Assembly: GCA_012517025.1 (NCBI GenBank)
Contig: JAAYVT010000762.1
Location: forward strand, 1 to 15,911
Length of the DNA stretch: 15,911 bases
Origin: Phyllobacteriaceae bacterium
GTDB taxonomy: Bacteria > Pseudomonadota > Alphaproteobacteria > Rhizobiales > Ancalomicrobiaceae
Reading direction: 5' to 3'
The position numbers were made by a program, and so were the translations under genes. Shown in pieces: positions 1 through 6,166 of the stretch (position 1 is its first letter; the number at the start of each line of letters is the position of its first letter). Under the pieces are notes generated by a model that saw nothing but the letters and a program-made list of their open reading frames with translations, made no database searches and was not told the DNA's origin.

Positions 1-221
1 CCCCGCTTCTGCTCAGCGATCTGGATGTCTTCAAAGAGTTGGCCGGCGAGCACGCCGCCTATTTCGAGACGGGATCCTCGTCTGCTCTGAACCACCAGGT
101 GCGCAAGGCGATCGAAACGATCGGACCGTCGTCGCGGTCCATCGAGACGCCGACGTGGAACGACTTCACCACGCGTGTCTTCGAGTTCATGGCGGGGGAT
201 CACACCCACCATACGTTCTGA
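1..221 (+). CDS. Glycosyltransferase family 4, C-terminal fragment
   Basis: Only the last roughly 72 codons are present; the frame is open from base 3 to the TGA at 219-221. The fragment begins PLLLSDLDVFKELAGEHAAY and continues with FETG. This matches the closing part of the GT-B C-terminal domain of GT4 glycosyltransferases, where a 'P-x-[LI]-x-S-D-x-x-x-F-x-E-[VL]-A-G' segment precedes a 'YF-[DE]-x-G' segment. It also has the usual helical tail with a tryptophan (TPTWNDFTTRVFEF). GT4 enzymes retain anomeric configuration and transfer sugars from nucleotide donors, typically while building lipopolysaccharide, O-antigen or capsule. Sugar and acceptor cannot be told from this piece. It lies 58 bases upstream of the next gene on the same strand and may share its operon. 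The family call is moderately sure; everything upstream is outside the window. Confidence 0.7.
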   Translation, partial: PLLLSDLDVFKELAGEHAAYFETGSSSALNHQVRKAIETIGPSSRSIETPTWNDFTTRVFEFMAGDHTHHTF

Positions 222-279
222 GTGTGATGACCGAGCATCGAGCGGATTTCACTCGCAAGGGATACGGGGAGTGGTTTCG

Positions 280-957
280 GTGACCAGATCCAGCTTCAGC
301 CGACTCGCGAAAGCTCTTTCAGCGGGACATTTCGACGACCCGCGCATCGCCGCCGCCAGCCTCAATTGGTGGAGCGGGGTCGCGGGAAATCTCGACGAAC
401 ACGATCACCGGCACGTCCGAGGCTGGGTCTACGATTCGAAGCGGCCGAATGTGCCGGTGAGCCTCGACATTCTCGTCAACGGCAGGCTGGTCGGGCAGGT
501 GGTGGCCGACGACTATCGAGACGACTTGGCGAAGATTCTCCGAGACGACGGCCGGCACGGTTTCGCCTGCGTGCTTCCGACGATCGGCGACTCGGGCAGC
601 GACGTCGACCGCGTCGTCGTGCGGGTGTCGGGCCGTCCGCGATGCGTCGTCGGGGCCTTCGATGTGAAAGCGCCGGCGATCCAGCGGGCGCTGGACGAAC
701 GGCTCACCCACATCTTCAATCACATCTCGGCGACGCACGAGGTCTCGGCCCGCCAACTGGAAAAGCTCCTGGCCCGCACCGGCGCGCTGGGAAGTTCCCT
801 TTCCGGATCGGCTCCGACCGCGTCGTCCCTGTTTCTCACCGAGGTTTCGGCGATCGCCGGTGTCGGACAATTCCGCGACGCGCTCGACGACGAGGTCGAA
901 ACGGCGCTGTTCAGAAATCGACTGGCCCACCAGCTTTCCGAAACGCGATATTCCTAG
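280..957 (+). CDS. Stand-alone glycosyltransferase-associated beta-domain protein
   Basis: About 225 residues of unknown function. Residues about 41-100 contain a recognisable pattern: GWVYDSKRPNVPVSLDILVN, then G-x-V-x-A-DDYRDDL, then GRHGFACVLP. This resembles a small beta-sandwich often appended to bacterial glycosyltransferases and other surface-polysaccharide enzymes ('GW-x-D-x-x-x-P ... v-dG ... A-x-x-yR-x-DL ... GxhgF'). Here it is not attached to an obvious catalytic domain; the rest is a helical C-terminal half rich in Ala, Leu and Glu. I chose GTG at 280 because GGGGAG at 266-271 lies eight bases upstream. GTG at 271 with AAGGGA at 257-262 is an alternative. No signal peptide or membrane segment is visible. 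Its place between a glycosyltransferase and an acyltransferase suggests a polysaccharide-related accessory role (inference). Confidence 0.6.
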   Translation: MTRSSFSRLAKALSAGHFDDPRIAAASLNWWSGVAGNLDEHDHRHVRGWVYDSKRPNVPVSLDILVNGRLVGQVVADDYRDDLAKILRDDGRHGFACVLPTIGDSGSDVDRVVVRVSGRPRCVVGAFDVKAPAIQRALDERLTHIFNHISATHEVSARQLEKLLARTGALGSSLSGSAPTASSLFLTEVSAIAGVGQFRDALDDEVETALFRNRLAHQLSETRYS

Positions 958-1196
958 TCGTTCCTTTTCCCCGGCGAGCGGATCGGCCGCCGACGGCGGA
1001 GACCTCGTTCTCGGAGGAGCGCCGCTCGTGGGAGAGGTCGACGATCGGCGCGTCGAACCCGACCGGGGATCTCTCCTCTCGCGGTGACGGCGGTGGGGTG
1101 CCGCCCTCGAAACCGGCCCGAGGACGCCCCCGCGTCGGCCATGGCCCAGCCCCCAGAGCGAACGCGCCGGCGGCGCGCAGTCGAGACGAGCGTCCC

Positions 1197-2393
1197 ATGG
1201 ATTCGAGCAGCCGTCGCGCCATGTACCTGGAGTCGATTCGCGGAATCGGCGCGATGCAGGTTTTGTTGCTGCATTGCGCATCGGCGTTCGTTCCGGCGCT
1301 GACGAAATACGACATGAACGACGAATATGCGAATTTCATACACAAATCGCCGCTGTTCTTCTTGTATGACGGATATTCGGCAGTTTACATTTTCTTCATT
1401 CTCAGCGGCATCGTCCTGACGTTTTATTTCGGCACCGAGTCGCCACGACCGATCCACATCTTCCCTCGAATCATGCGGTTGATGATCCCGGCCGTCGCGG
1501 CGGTTCTTTTCGGGGTGGCCGTGAAGGCGATCTTCGGCGCTCCGAACCTCGAGGCCGGCTCGCTCGTCGATTCGGAGTGGCTGAGGACACTCTGGTTACC
1601 GCCGGAGGGTGTCGGCTTCATCCTGAAGGATGCGCTCGTCAATGCGGTGTGGCTCGGCTACGGCGATGCCTCGACCTGGTCGCTGCTCGGAACCGGGATC
1701 CGCGTCGATCCGATGAGCGCGGCCTACGCGGCCCCCTTGTGGACCTTGAGCCTGGAGCTGCAGGGATCGGTGCTCGTCTTGCTGCTCTGCATCGCGTTTC
1801 GCCGTCGGAAATCACTCTGGGCGCCGGCGCTGGCGATTTCGTTCGCCCTGCTCTTTCGATCGCATTTCTCGTGTTTTCTGGTCGGCCACCTGATCGGCGT
1901 CGCGGTTCTGCATCACGACAGGCATTGGGATGTTCATCCGCTCGTCTCGATCGCGCTGATCAACCTCGGCGTCTATCTGTGCATTTCGGAAGACGCCGGA
2001 CAACTGGCGGCCTTCGATGCGGTGTGTCGATGGGAGCTGTTTCCAGCTCTGAGGTGCCTCGATCACACTCAGAAGATCGCCGGATCGATTCTCGTCTTCT
2101 CCGGCGTGTTCTCGTCGGCCCCACTCCGGAAGGCGCTCGAGACCAAATATTTGTGCCGCCTCGGGAAACTGTCCTTCTCTCTCTATTTGATCCACTGGCC
2201 GATCGTGTTCGGACTCGGGTCGAGCCTCGCCCTGATGCTGGCACGCCATGTTCCCGCCGGCCTCGTCGGGGTGAGCACGGTTTGCCTCGTCGTTCCGATC
2301 TGTCTGGGCGCCGCCCGGCTGTTTTCCGTGGTCGACGACTTTTCCATCCGCGCGTCCCGCCGATGGCGCCGCGCCATCGACGCCGCGCCGTGA
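1197..2393 (+). CDS. Acyltransferase 3 family membrane O-acyltransferase (OafA-like)
   Basis: A 398-residue polytopic membrane protein of the acyltransferase-3 family, which acetylates or otherwise acylates surface sugars such as O-antigen, capsule or Nod factor at the inner membrane. Family landmarks are visible in order: an N-terminal Y-L-E-S-I-R-G segment ending in L-L-L-H (Arg15 and His26, the conserved pair), FFILSG at about 66-71, an Arg-rich PRIMRLMIP segment, PLWTLSLELQ (the 'plWSlsxE' motif), and the C-terminal LGKLSFSLYLIHWPIVF motif. About ten hydrophobic segments fit the usual topology. ATG 1197 gives the normal family length; the frame is open far upstream but that part reads as out-of-frame coding, not acyltransferase. 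ATG 1221 is a possible later start. The SD is weak (GAGACGAG, 1183-1190). The 239 bases before the start hold no convincing gene. The substrate is not determinable. Confidence 0.9.
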   Translation: MDSSSRRAMYLESIRGIGAMQVLLLHCASAFVPALTKYDMNDEYANFIHKSPLFFLYDGYSAVYIFFILSGIVLTFYFGTESPRPIHIFPRIMRLMIPAVAAVLFGVAVKAIFGAPNLEAGSLVDSEWLRTLWLPPEGVGFILKDALVNAVWLGYGDASTWSLLGTGIRVDPMSAAYAAPLWTLSLELQGSVLVLLLCIAFRRRKSLWAPALAISFALLFRSHFSCFLVGHLIGVAVLHHDRHWDVHPLVSIALINLGVYLCISEDAGQLAAFDAVCRWELFPALRCLDHTQKIAGSILVFSGVFSSAPLRKALETKYLCRLGKLSFSLYLIHWPIVFGLGSSLALMLARHVPAGLVGVSTVCLVVPICLGAARLFSVVDDFSIRASRRWRRAIDAAP

Positions 2394-2469
2394 CGTCGTC
2401 GTCGGACCGACCTGCGGCCGGCCGGTGCTCGGACCGGAGGATCGCACCGCCGAGCCGGCGACGAGGGGG

Positions 2470-3042
2470 TCAGGGCTTCCCGTCGCCCAGCAATCGACCC
2501 AAGAGGTCGAGCATGTCGCCGCGCGGATCGACCGCTCCTTCGCCGGCGAGAGAGCCGAGCCCGACCAGAGCGGCATAGAGCAGGCGGGCGTCCCTGCCGG
2601 CGCGGTTCACCGGAACCCCGTGCGCCGCGAACAGTTCGGCGACATAGGCGAGGCGCCGTTCGTCGACCGACCTCAGCGCCGCCGCGGCCGCCGCGTCGTA
2701 ACGGGCCCACTCGCGTATCGCCGCCTCGACGGCCTCGCCGCCGTAGTCCGAGCCGCGTCCGCCGGTCGCCTCGCGCACGAGCGAACGCAACCGCTCGGCC
2801 GGAGAGGCCCCGGTCGCCTCGACGGCGTCGATGATCTCGCTCGTTCCCCGCTGGATCCAATGGTGCAGCATCTCGGACTTCAGCGCCGCCACGTCCTTGA
2901 AATGCCAGTAGAAGGAGCCCTTGCTGACGTCGAGATCGCGCGCGATCGCCTCCGCCTTGACGGCCGCCGGACCGCCGGCGCTCAGGGCGCGAAACGCCGC
3001 CTTGATCCAGTCCTCGGCGGTGAGGGTCGATCGGCTCGTCAT
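2470..3042 (-). CDS. TetR/AcrR family transcriptional repressor
   Basis: A 190-residue TetR-type regulator. The N-terminal DNA-binding domain (about residues 8-55) shows the family pattern: AEDWIKAAFRAL, then the helix-turn-helix AEAIARDLDVSKGSFYWHFK, where S-K-G-S-F-Y-W-H-F is the signature recognition-helix end. The C-terminal half (EWARYDAAAAAALRSVDERR and following) fits the variable ligand-binding helical domain. I start at the ATG complementary to 3040-3042, which has GGAG (complement of 3048-3051) five bases upstream and begins a normal-length TetR; the open frame runs 37 codons further upstream, but those would cover the operators. It is divergent from the two membrane-protein genes at 3132-4007 and converges with the acyltransferase gene. 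By analogy with the family it probably represses itself and the divergent genes by binding the paired repeats in the 89-base gap. The ligand is unknown. Confidence 0.93.
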   Translation of the reverse strand: MTSRSTLTAEDWIKAAFRALSAGGPAAVKAEAIARDLDVSKGSFYWHFKDVAALKSEMLHHWIQRGTSEIIDAVEATGASPAERLRSLVREATGGRGSDYGGEAVEAAIREWARYDAAAAAALRSVDERRLAYVAELFAAHGVPVNRAGRDARLLYAALVGLGSLAGEGAVDPRGDMLDLLGRLLGDGKP

Positions 3043-3051
3043 CGTTTCTCC

Positions 3052-3065
3052 ATACGCCGCCGTAT
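3052..3065. promoter_or_regulatory. Candidate TetR operator 1 (ATACG-CCGC-CGTAT)
   Basis: Inverted repeat of two 5-bp half-sites separated by four bases. It touches the SD of the tetR gene on the minus strand and its last base begins the proposed -35 box of the divergent gene. An almost identical second copy starts 39 bases away, which supports a genuine operator for the adjacent TetR protein. No binding evidence is available from sequence alone. Confidence 0.65.
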
Positions 3066-3093
3066 TGACGGCCGCAAGCACGCGTCGTACATA
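3065..3093 (+). promoter_or_regulatory. Possible sigma-70 promoter for the divergent membrane-protein genes
   Basis: TTGACG at 3065-3070 (five of six matches to the -35 consensus) is followed 17 bases later by TACATA at 3088-3093, a weak -10. The spacing is ideal and both boxes touch or overlap the two candidate operators, which is the arrangement expected for a TetR-repressed promoter. The -10 match is poor, so confidence is modest. Confidence 0.4.
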
Positions 3094-3104
3094 CGCAACC
3101 GTAT
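3091..3104. promoter_or_regulatory. Candidate TetR operator 2 (ATACG-CAAC-CGTAT)
   Basis: Same ATACG/CGTAT half-sites and four-base spacer as the copy at 3052-3065; here the symmetry extends one more base on each side (C at 3090, G at 3105). It lies 27 bases upstream of the ATG at 3132 and overlaps the proposed -10 box. The shared half-sites with a different centre suggest selection on the half-sites. Confidence 0.65.
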
Positions 3105-3131
3105 GGAACCGATCGAACCGAAGAGACGCCG

Positions 3132-3548
3132 ATGAACCGATGGATCCTCGCATCGAGCCTTCTGTCCTTCGCGGTCGTGTCGGTGCACGTCTTCGCCGGT
3201 GGCCCGGACGTCCACGACCCGCTTCTCGCCGCCGGTGCTTCGGCGACTCTGAACACCTACGTCTCGGTGCTCTGGCACGCGACCACCGCCGTTCTCCTCG
3301 TCGACGCCGTCGCCCTGTTCGTCGCGGCGGTTCATCGCGGATCGCGCGCCGCGCTGGTCGGGATCGTGACGAGCCAATATCTCGCCTACGCAGCCTTGTT
3401 CGTCGGCTACGGTCTCCACCGTCTCGGGTCGCTTTTGGTCACGCCGCAGTGGATCGCCTTCGTCGTCATCTCCGTCGTCGCGCTGATCGGGGCGTGGCCA
3501 CGGCCGACGGCGGCGGCCTCTTCCTCCCTCGCCGGTCCGGCTTCTTGA
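3132..3548 (+). CDS. Small four-helix membrane protein, function unknown
   Basis: A 138-residue hydrophobic protein with about four transmembrane segments: near residues 5-22, 42-65, 72-95 and 105-125. The first loop has charged and polar residues (GGPDVHDPLL), and His and Trp sit near helix ends (VLWHATTA). I do not recognise a named family with certainty; the layout resembles small uncharacterised membrane proteins often found beside DUF3995 genes. It is the first gene of a two-gene unit divergent from the TetR gene, with the next ATG 30 bases downstream. Context suggests a membrane pair induced when the TetR ligand is present. No catalytic motif is visible, so no function is assigned. Confidence 0.75.
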   Translation: MNRWILASSLLSFAVVSVHVFAGGPDVHDPLLAAGASATLNTYVSVLWHATTAVLLVDAVALFVAAVHRGSRAALVGIVTSQYLAYAALFVGYGLHRLGSLLVTPQWIAFVVISVVALIGAWPRPTAAASSSLAGPAS

Positions 3549-3578
3549 GACGCCGTCGGGCATCGAAAGGACAACGAA

Positions 3579-4007
3579 ATGGTCGTCGTCACGGCCCTCT
3601 CGATCTTCGTCGTTCTCACGATCGTGGCGCTCCTTCACGCTTATTGGGCGTTCGGCGGCCGCTGGCCCGGCCACGACGAGCTCTCGCTGGCGCGGACGGT
3701 CGTCGGCTCGAAGGGCATCACCGCGATGCCGGCGCGCGGCCCGACCCTGGTCGTCGCGGTCCAGATCTTCCTCGCCGGCGTCGTGGCGTCGGCGCGCGCC
3801 GGGCTCGTTCCGACGCCGTTGCCGGCGACGGCGCAGACGGTCGCCCTCGCCGCGCTCGCGACCGTCTTTCTGGTTCGCGGCATCGCCGGTTTCACGCCGA
3901 TGTTTCGAGCCCTGCAGTCCGAAGAGCCGTTCGCGACGCTGGATCGCCGCCTCTATTCCCCCCTGTGCCTCGCGCTGGGGATCGGCTTCGCCATCCTCGT
4001 CGCGTGA
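3579..4007 (+). CDS. DUF3995-like membrane protein
   Basis: A 142-residue membrane protein with four predicted helices (about residues 3-22, 52-75, 85-105 and 122-141). The segment LLHAYWAFGGRWPGHDEL near residues 18-35 fits the hallmark of DUF3995 proteins, a 'H-x-Y-W-A-x-G-G-x-W' motif at the end of the first helix. A second conserved-looking stretch is LVRGIAGFTP near 105. The SD is good (GAAAGGA at 3565-3571, about seven bases before ATG 3579). It follows the previous membrane protein by 30 bases, so the two are probably cotranscribed under TetR control. DUF3995 proteins have no established biochemical role. The family call rests on motif memory and not on a search. Confidence 0.8.
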   Translation: MVVVTALSIFVVLTIVALLHAYWAFGGRWPGHDELSLARTVVGSKGITAMPARGPTLVVAVQIFLAGVVASARAGLVPTPLPATAQTVALAALATVFLVRGIAGFTPMFRALQSEEPFATLDRRLYSPLCLALGIGFAILVA

Positions 4008-4064
4008 CGTCGATCGACCGATCTCGCCGCCGGGGCGCCGGTCACCCGAATTGCGGGTGGGCTC

Positions 4065-4141
4065 CCTCTCGACACGTCGGGAGGCGTGCCTTAATCTCCC
4101 GGCCGGCATTCTTTCGAATGATTGTTGCCGGCCATTGGGAG
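4065..4141 (+). promoter_or_regulatory. Structured mRNA leader with possible SD-sequestering hairpin
   Basis: Two consecutive stem-loops precede the gene at 4150. The first pairs 4065-4072 with 4077-4084 (one G-U pair) around a CACG loop. The second pairs CTCCC-GGCCGG (4096-4106) with CCGGCC (4128-4133) and, past a three-base bulge, GGGAG (4137-4141); inside it CATTC (4107-4111) can pair with GAATG (4116-4120). GGGAG is the only good SD for the downstream TTG start, so the closed hairpin would hide it. It could act as a translational switch, an RNA thermometer or a protein-binding leader. It matches no riboswitch class I can name. The first hairpin might instead end the upstream transcript, although it has no T-tract. 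Confidence 0.45.
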
Positions 4142-4149
4142 CTCAAATC

Positions 4150-4911
4150 TTGTTGAACATCGTAATTCCGATGGCCGGAGCTGGTAGTCGGTTCGCAAAA
4201 GCCGGGTATGAGCAACCCAAGCCGCTCATCCCTGTTCACGGTATACCAATGATCAGGCTGGTGACGGAAAATATTCGTCCGAGCCAGCCGCATCGTTTCA
4301 TCTACATCTGTCAGAGGGCGCATGTCGAGGCATATGGACTGCGTGAAAAGCTGGCGTCCTACGCGCCGGGCTCGGTGATCGTCGAACTCGACGGCCTCAC
4401 CGAAGGGGCGGCCTGCACGGTTCTTCGGGCGAAGGACCTGATCGACGGCGACGACGCATTGATGATCGCCAATTCGGACCAATACGTCGACATTTCGATC
4501 GACGACTATCTCGCCGAGATGGACGAGAAGTCGCTCGATGGGCTGATCATGACGATGTACGCCGACGATCCGAAGTGGTCGTTCGCGCGTCTCGACGAAA
4601 ACGGGCTCGTCACCGAAGTCGTCGAGAAGCAGGTGATCTCCGAACACGCCACCGTCGGCATCTACAACTTCCGCCGCGGCGCGGACTTCGTCCGCTGTGC
4701 CGAGGCGATGATCGCCGCCGATCTCCGCGTGAACGGCGAGTTCTACGTCGCCCCGGTCTACAACGGGTTGGTCGCCGAAGGCGGGCGGATCGGCATCTAC
4801 GACGTCGGTTCCGAGGCCGCCGGTATGTACGGTCTGGGAATTCCCGCCGACCTCGATCTGTTCGTCGGCCTCGAAGTCTCCCGCCGAGCCGTCGCTGGGA
4901 TGAGGCCATGA
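4150..4911 (+). CDS. Sugar-nucleotidyltransferase-like enzyme (NTP_transferase fold)
   Basis: A 253-residue protein with the nucleotidyltransferase Rossmann-like fold. The N-terminal substrate loop is complete: MAGAGSRF (residues 8-15, the G-x-G-x-R signature) and PKPL (23-26, catalytic Lys24). Then come GLTEGAACTVL, which fits a base- or sugar-contact loop, IANSDQY with the likely metal-binding Asp, and NGEFYVAPVYNGL near the C-terminus. Such enzymes join an NTP to a phosphorylated sugar or alcohol and release pyrophosphate. TTG at 4150 is chosen because GGGAG (4137-4141) is eight bases upstream; TTG 4153 would begin directly at N-I-V-I-P. The family is often labelled glycosyltransferase 2 in databases, but the KP/GxGxR loop favours nucleotidyl transfer. 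Its stop overlaps the next ATG. First gene of a six-gene cassette; substrate unknown. Confidence 0.85.
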   Translation: MLNIVIPMAGAGSRFAKAGYEQPKPLIPVHGIPMIRLVTENIRPSQPHRFIYICQRAHVEAYGLREKLASYAPGSVIVELDGLTEGAACTVLRAKDLIDGDDALMIANSDQYVDISIDDYLAEMDEKSLDGLIMTMYADDPKWSFARLDENGLVTEVVEKQVISEHATVGIYNFRRGADFVRCAEAMIAADLRVNGEFYVAPVYNGLVAEGGRIGIYDVGSEAAGMYGLGIPADLDLFVGLEVSRRAVAGMRP

Positions 4912-5537
4912 TCGTCATCAGTCATCGCGGTTACTGGAAGACCGCCGACGAGAAGAATCGTCCGGTGGCGTTCCGCCGTTCCTTCGATCTCGGGTTCGGC
5001 ACGGAGACGGACGTACGCGACCTCGCCGGACGTCTGGTCGTGTCGCACGACATGCCGAAGGGCGGCGAGCTCGATTTCGACGGATTGCTGGCGATCCTCG
5101 CCGGTCGTGATCTGCCGCTCGCGGTGAACATCAAGGCGGACGGCTTGTCCGCTCCGCTCGCCGAACGGATGCGCGCCCACGCGCTGACGAAGTGGTTCAC
5201 CTTCGACATGTCGGTCCCCGAGATGGTGGTGCAGCTGGCGCGCGGCTTGCCGGTGTTCACCCGGTCGAGCGAGTTCGAAGCGCCGCCGCCGATCTACGAT
5301 CGGGCGATCGGGGTGTGGGTCGACAGTTTCGGCGCGACCGCTCCGACCCCGGCCCTGATCCGCGGCTTTCTCGCCGACGGCAAACGGGTCTGCATCGTCA
5401 GCCCCGAGCTGCACGGCCGCGACCCCTCCGACTTCTGGGCCGCGTTGAAGGCGGACGGCTTGGCCGACGCCCCGGATCTGATGCTGTGCAGCGACGTTCC
5501 GGAGCAGGCGGTCGAATTTTTCGGGATCGCGCGATGA
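4908..5537 (+). CDS. GDPD-like phosphodiesterase (PI-PLC superfamily)
   Basis: A 209-residue single-domain protein of the glycerophosphodiester phosphodiesterase-like group. The N-terminus ISHRGY contains the HRG motif (His6, Arg7). It is followed by ETDVR (Glu33, Asp35: the first two metal ligands) and VSHD (His47, Asp48: second catalytic His). The third acidic ligand, usually the first residue of an E-I-K motif, appears as Asn74 in VNIKADG, which may alter metal binding or mark a subfamily. GDPDs cleave glycerophosphodiesters to glycerol-3-phosphate and an alcohol; the substrate here is unknown. No signal peptide is visible, so it probably acts in the cytoplasm. The start overlaps the upstream stop as ATGA, with GGGA at 4897-4900; the stop overlaps the next start the same way. 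This tight coupling ties it to the flanking nucleotidyltransferase and phosphatase. Confidence 0.82.
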   Translation: MIVISHRGYWKTADEKNRPVAFRRSFDLGFGTETDVRDLAGRLVVSHDMPKGGELDFDGLLAILAGRDLPLAVNIKADGLSAPLAERMRAHALTKWFTFDMSVPEMVVQLARGLPVFTRSSEFEAPPPIYDRAIGVWVDSFGATAPTPALIRGFLADGKRVCIVSPELHGRDPSDFWAALKADGLADAPDLMLCSDVPEQAVEFFGIAR

Positions 5538-6166
5538 TCAAGGCCATCATCTTCGACATGGACGGCGTGCTGATCGAAGCCAAGGAATGGCATTACGAGG
5601 CGCTCAACCGCGCGCTTCGGCTGTTCGGCTACGAGATCAGTCTCTACGAGCACCTCACCACCTTCAACGGCCTGCCGACCAAGAAGAAGCTCGAGATGCT
5701 CTCGGTGACGAGCGATCTTCCCGTCGAACTTCACACCTTCATCAACGAAATCAAGCAAATCTACACGATGGAGATCGTGCACTCGCAGTGCAAGCCGCGG
5801 TTCGAACACGAATACGCGCTGTCGCGATTGAAGGCCGAAGGCTACCGTCTGGCGGTCTGCTCGAACTCGATCCGGACGACGATCGAGGTGATGATGTCGC
5901 GAGCGGCGCTCGACGGCTATCTCGACTTCGTCATTTCCAACCAGGACGTGGTTCGGGCGAAGCCGGATCCTGAGATGTACCGGACGGCGATCACGCGGCT
6001 GGGGCTCGAGCCGACCGACTGTCTGGTGGTCGAGGACAACGAGAACGGCATCCGCGCGGCGCGCGGGGCGGGCGCCCACGTGATGGAGGTGCGCGAGGTT
6101 TCGGACGTCAATTATCGGGCGATCAAGCAGAGGATCGCCGAGATCGGCGACGAGGTGACGCCATGA
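5534..6166 (+). CDS. HAD superfamily phosphatase, beta-phosphoglucomutase-like
   Basis: A 210-residue haloacid-dehalogenase family hydrolase with all four motifs: motif I FDMDGVL (nucleophile Asp8, acid/base Asp10), motif II CSNS (Ser110), motif III AKPDP (Lys143) and motif IV VVEDNENG (Glu167, Asp168). The insert between motif I and II (about residues 15-85) fits a helical C1 cap as in beta-phosphoglucomutase and phosphoglycolate phosphatase. It most probably dephosphorylates, or less likely isomerises, a small phosphorylated sugar or alcohol in the cytoplasm. ATG 5534 overlaps the previous stop, and its own stop overlaps the next ATG. Relatives of this subfamily (FDMDGVL-I-E-A-K-x-W-H-Y-E-A-L-N) occur, to my memory, in polysaccharide gene clusters. 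Placement between a GDPD-like enzyme and two nucleotidyltransferase-fold proteins suggests a step in making the activated group. Confidence 0.92.
   Translation: MIKAIIFDMDGVLIEAKEWHYEALNRALRLFGYEISLYEHLTTFNGLPTKKKLEMLSVTSDLPVELHTFINEIKQIYTMEIVHSQCKPRFEHEYALSRLKAEGYRLAVCSNSIRTTIEVMMSRAALDGYLDFVISNQDVVRAKPDPEMYRTAITRLGLEPTDCLVVEDNENGIRAARGAGAHVMEVREVSDVNYRAIKQRIAEIGDEVTP

Noticed and set aside
366..1196. N-terminal extension of the acyltransferase by 277 codons
   Set aside because: It overlaps the gene at 280-957 in another frame and has Arg/Pro-rich shadow composition. Acyltransferase homology begins just after 1197.
958..1196. Small gene in the gap before the acyltransferase
   Set aside because: The open frames here are short, lack a convincing SD and resemble shadow sequence. 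No known domain is visible.
319..1281. Minus-strand open frame of 320 codons
   Set aside because: Antisense to the glycosyltransferase-associated-domain gene, with no domain and an Arg-rich shadow composition.
2394..2469. Bidirectional terminator between the convergent acyltransferase and tetR genes (CGGTGC 2423-2428 / GCACCG 2444-2449)
   Set aside because: The stem is only six pairs with a 15-base loop and no T-tract on either strand; too weak to call.
2921..4156. Plus-strand open frame of 411 codons across the TetR and membrane-protein genes
   Set aside because: It runs through two membrane genes in another frame and the divergent promoter, with Arg-rich shadow composition.
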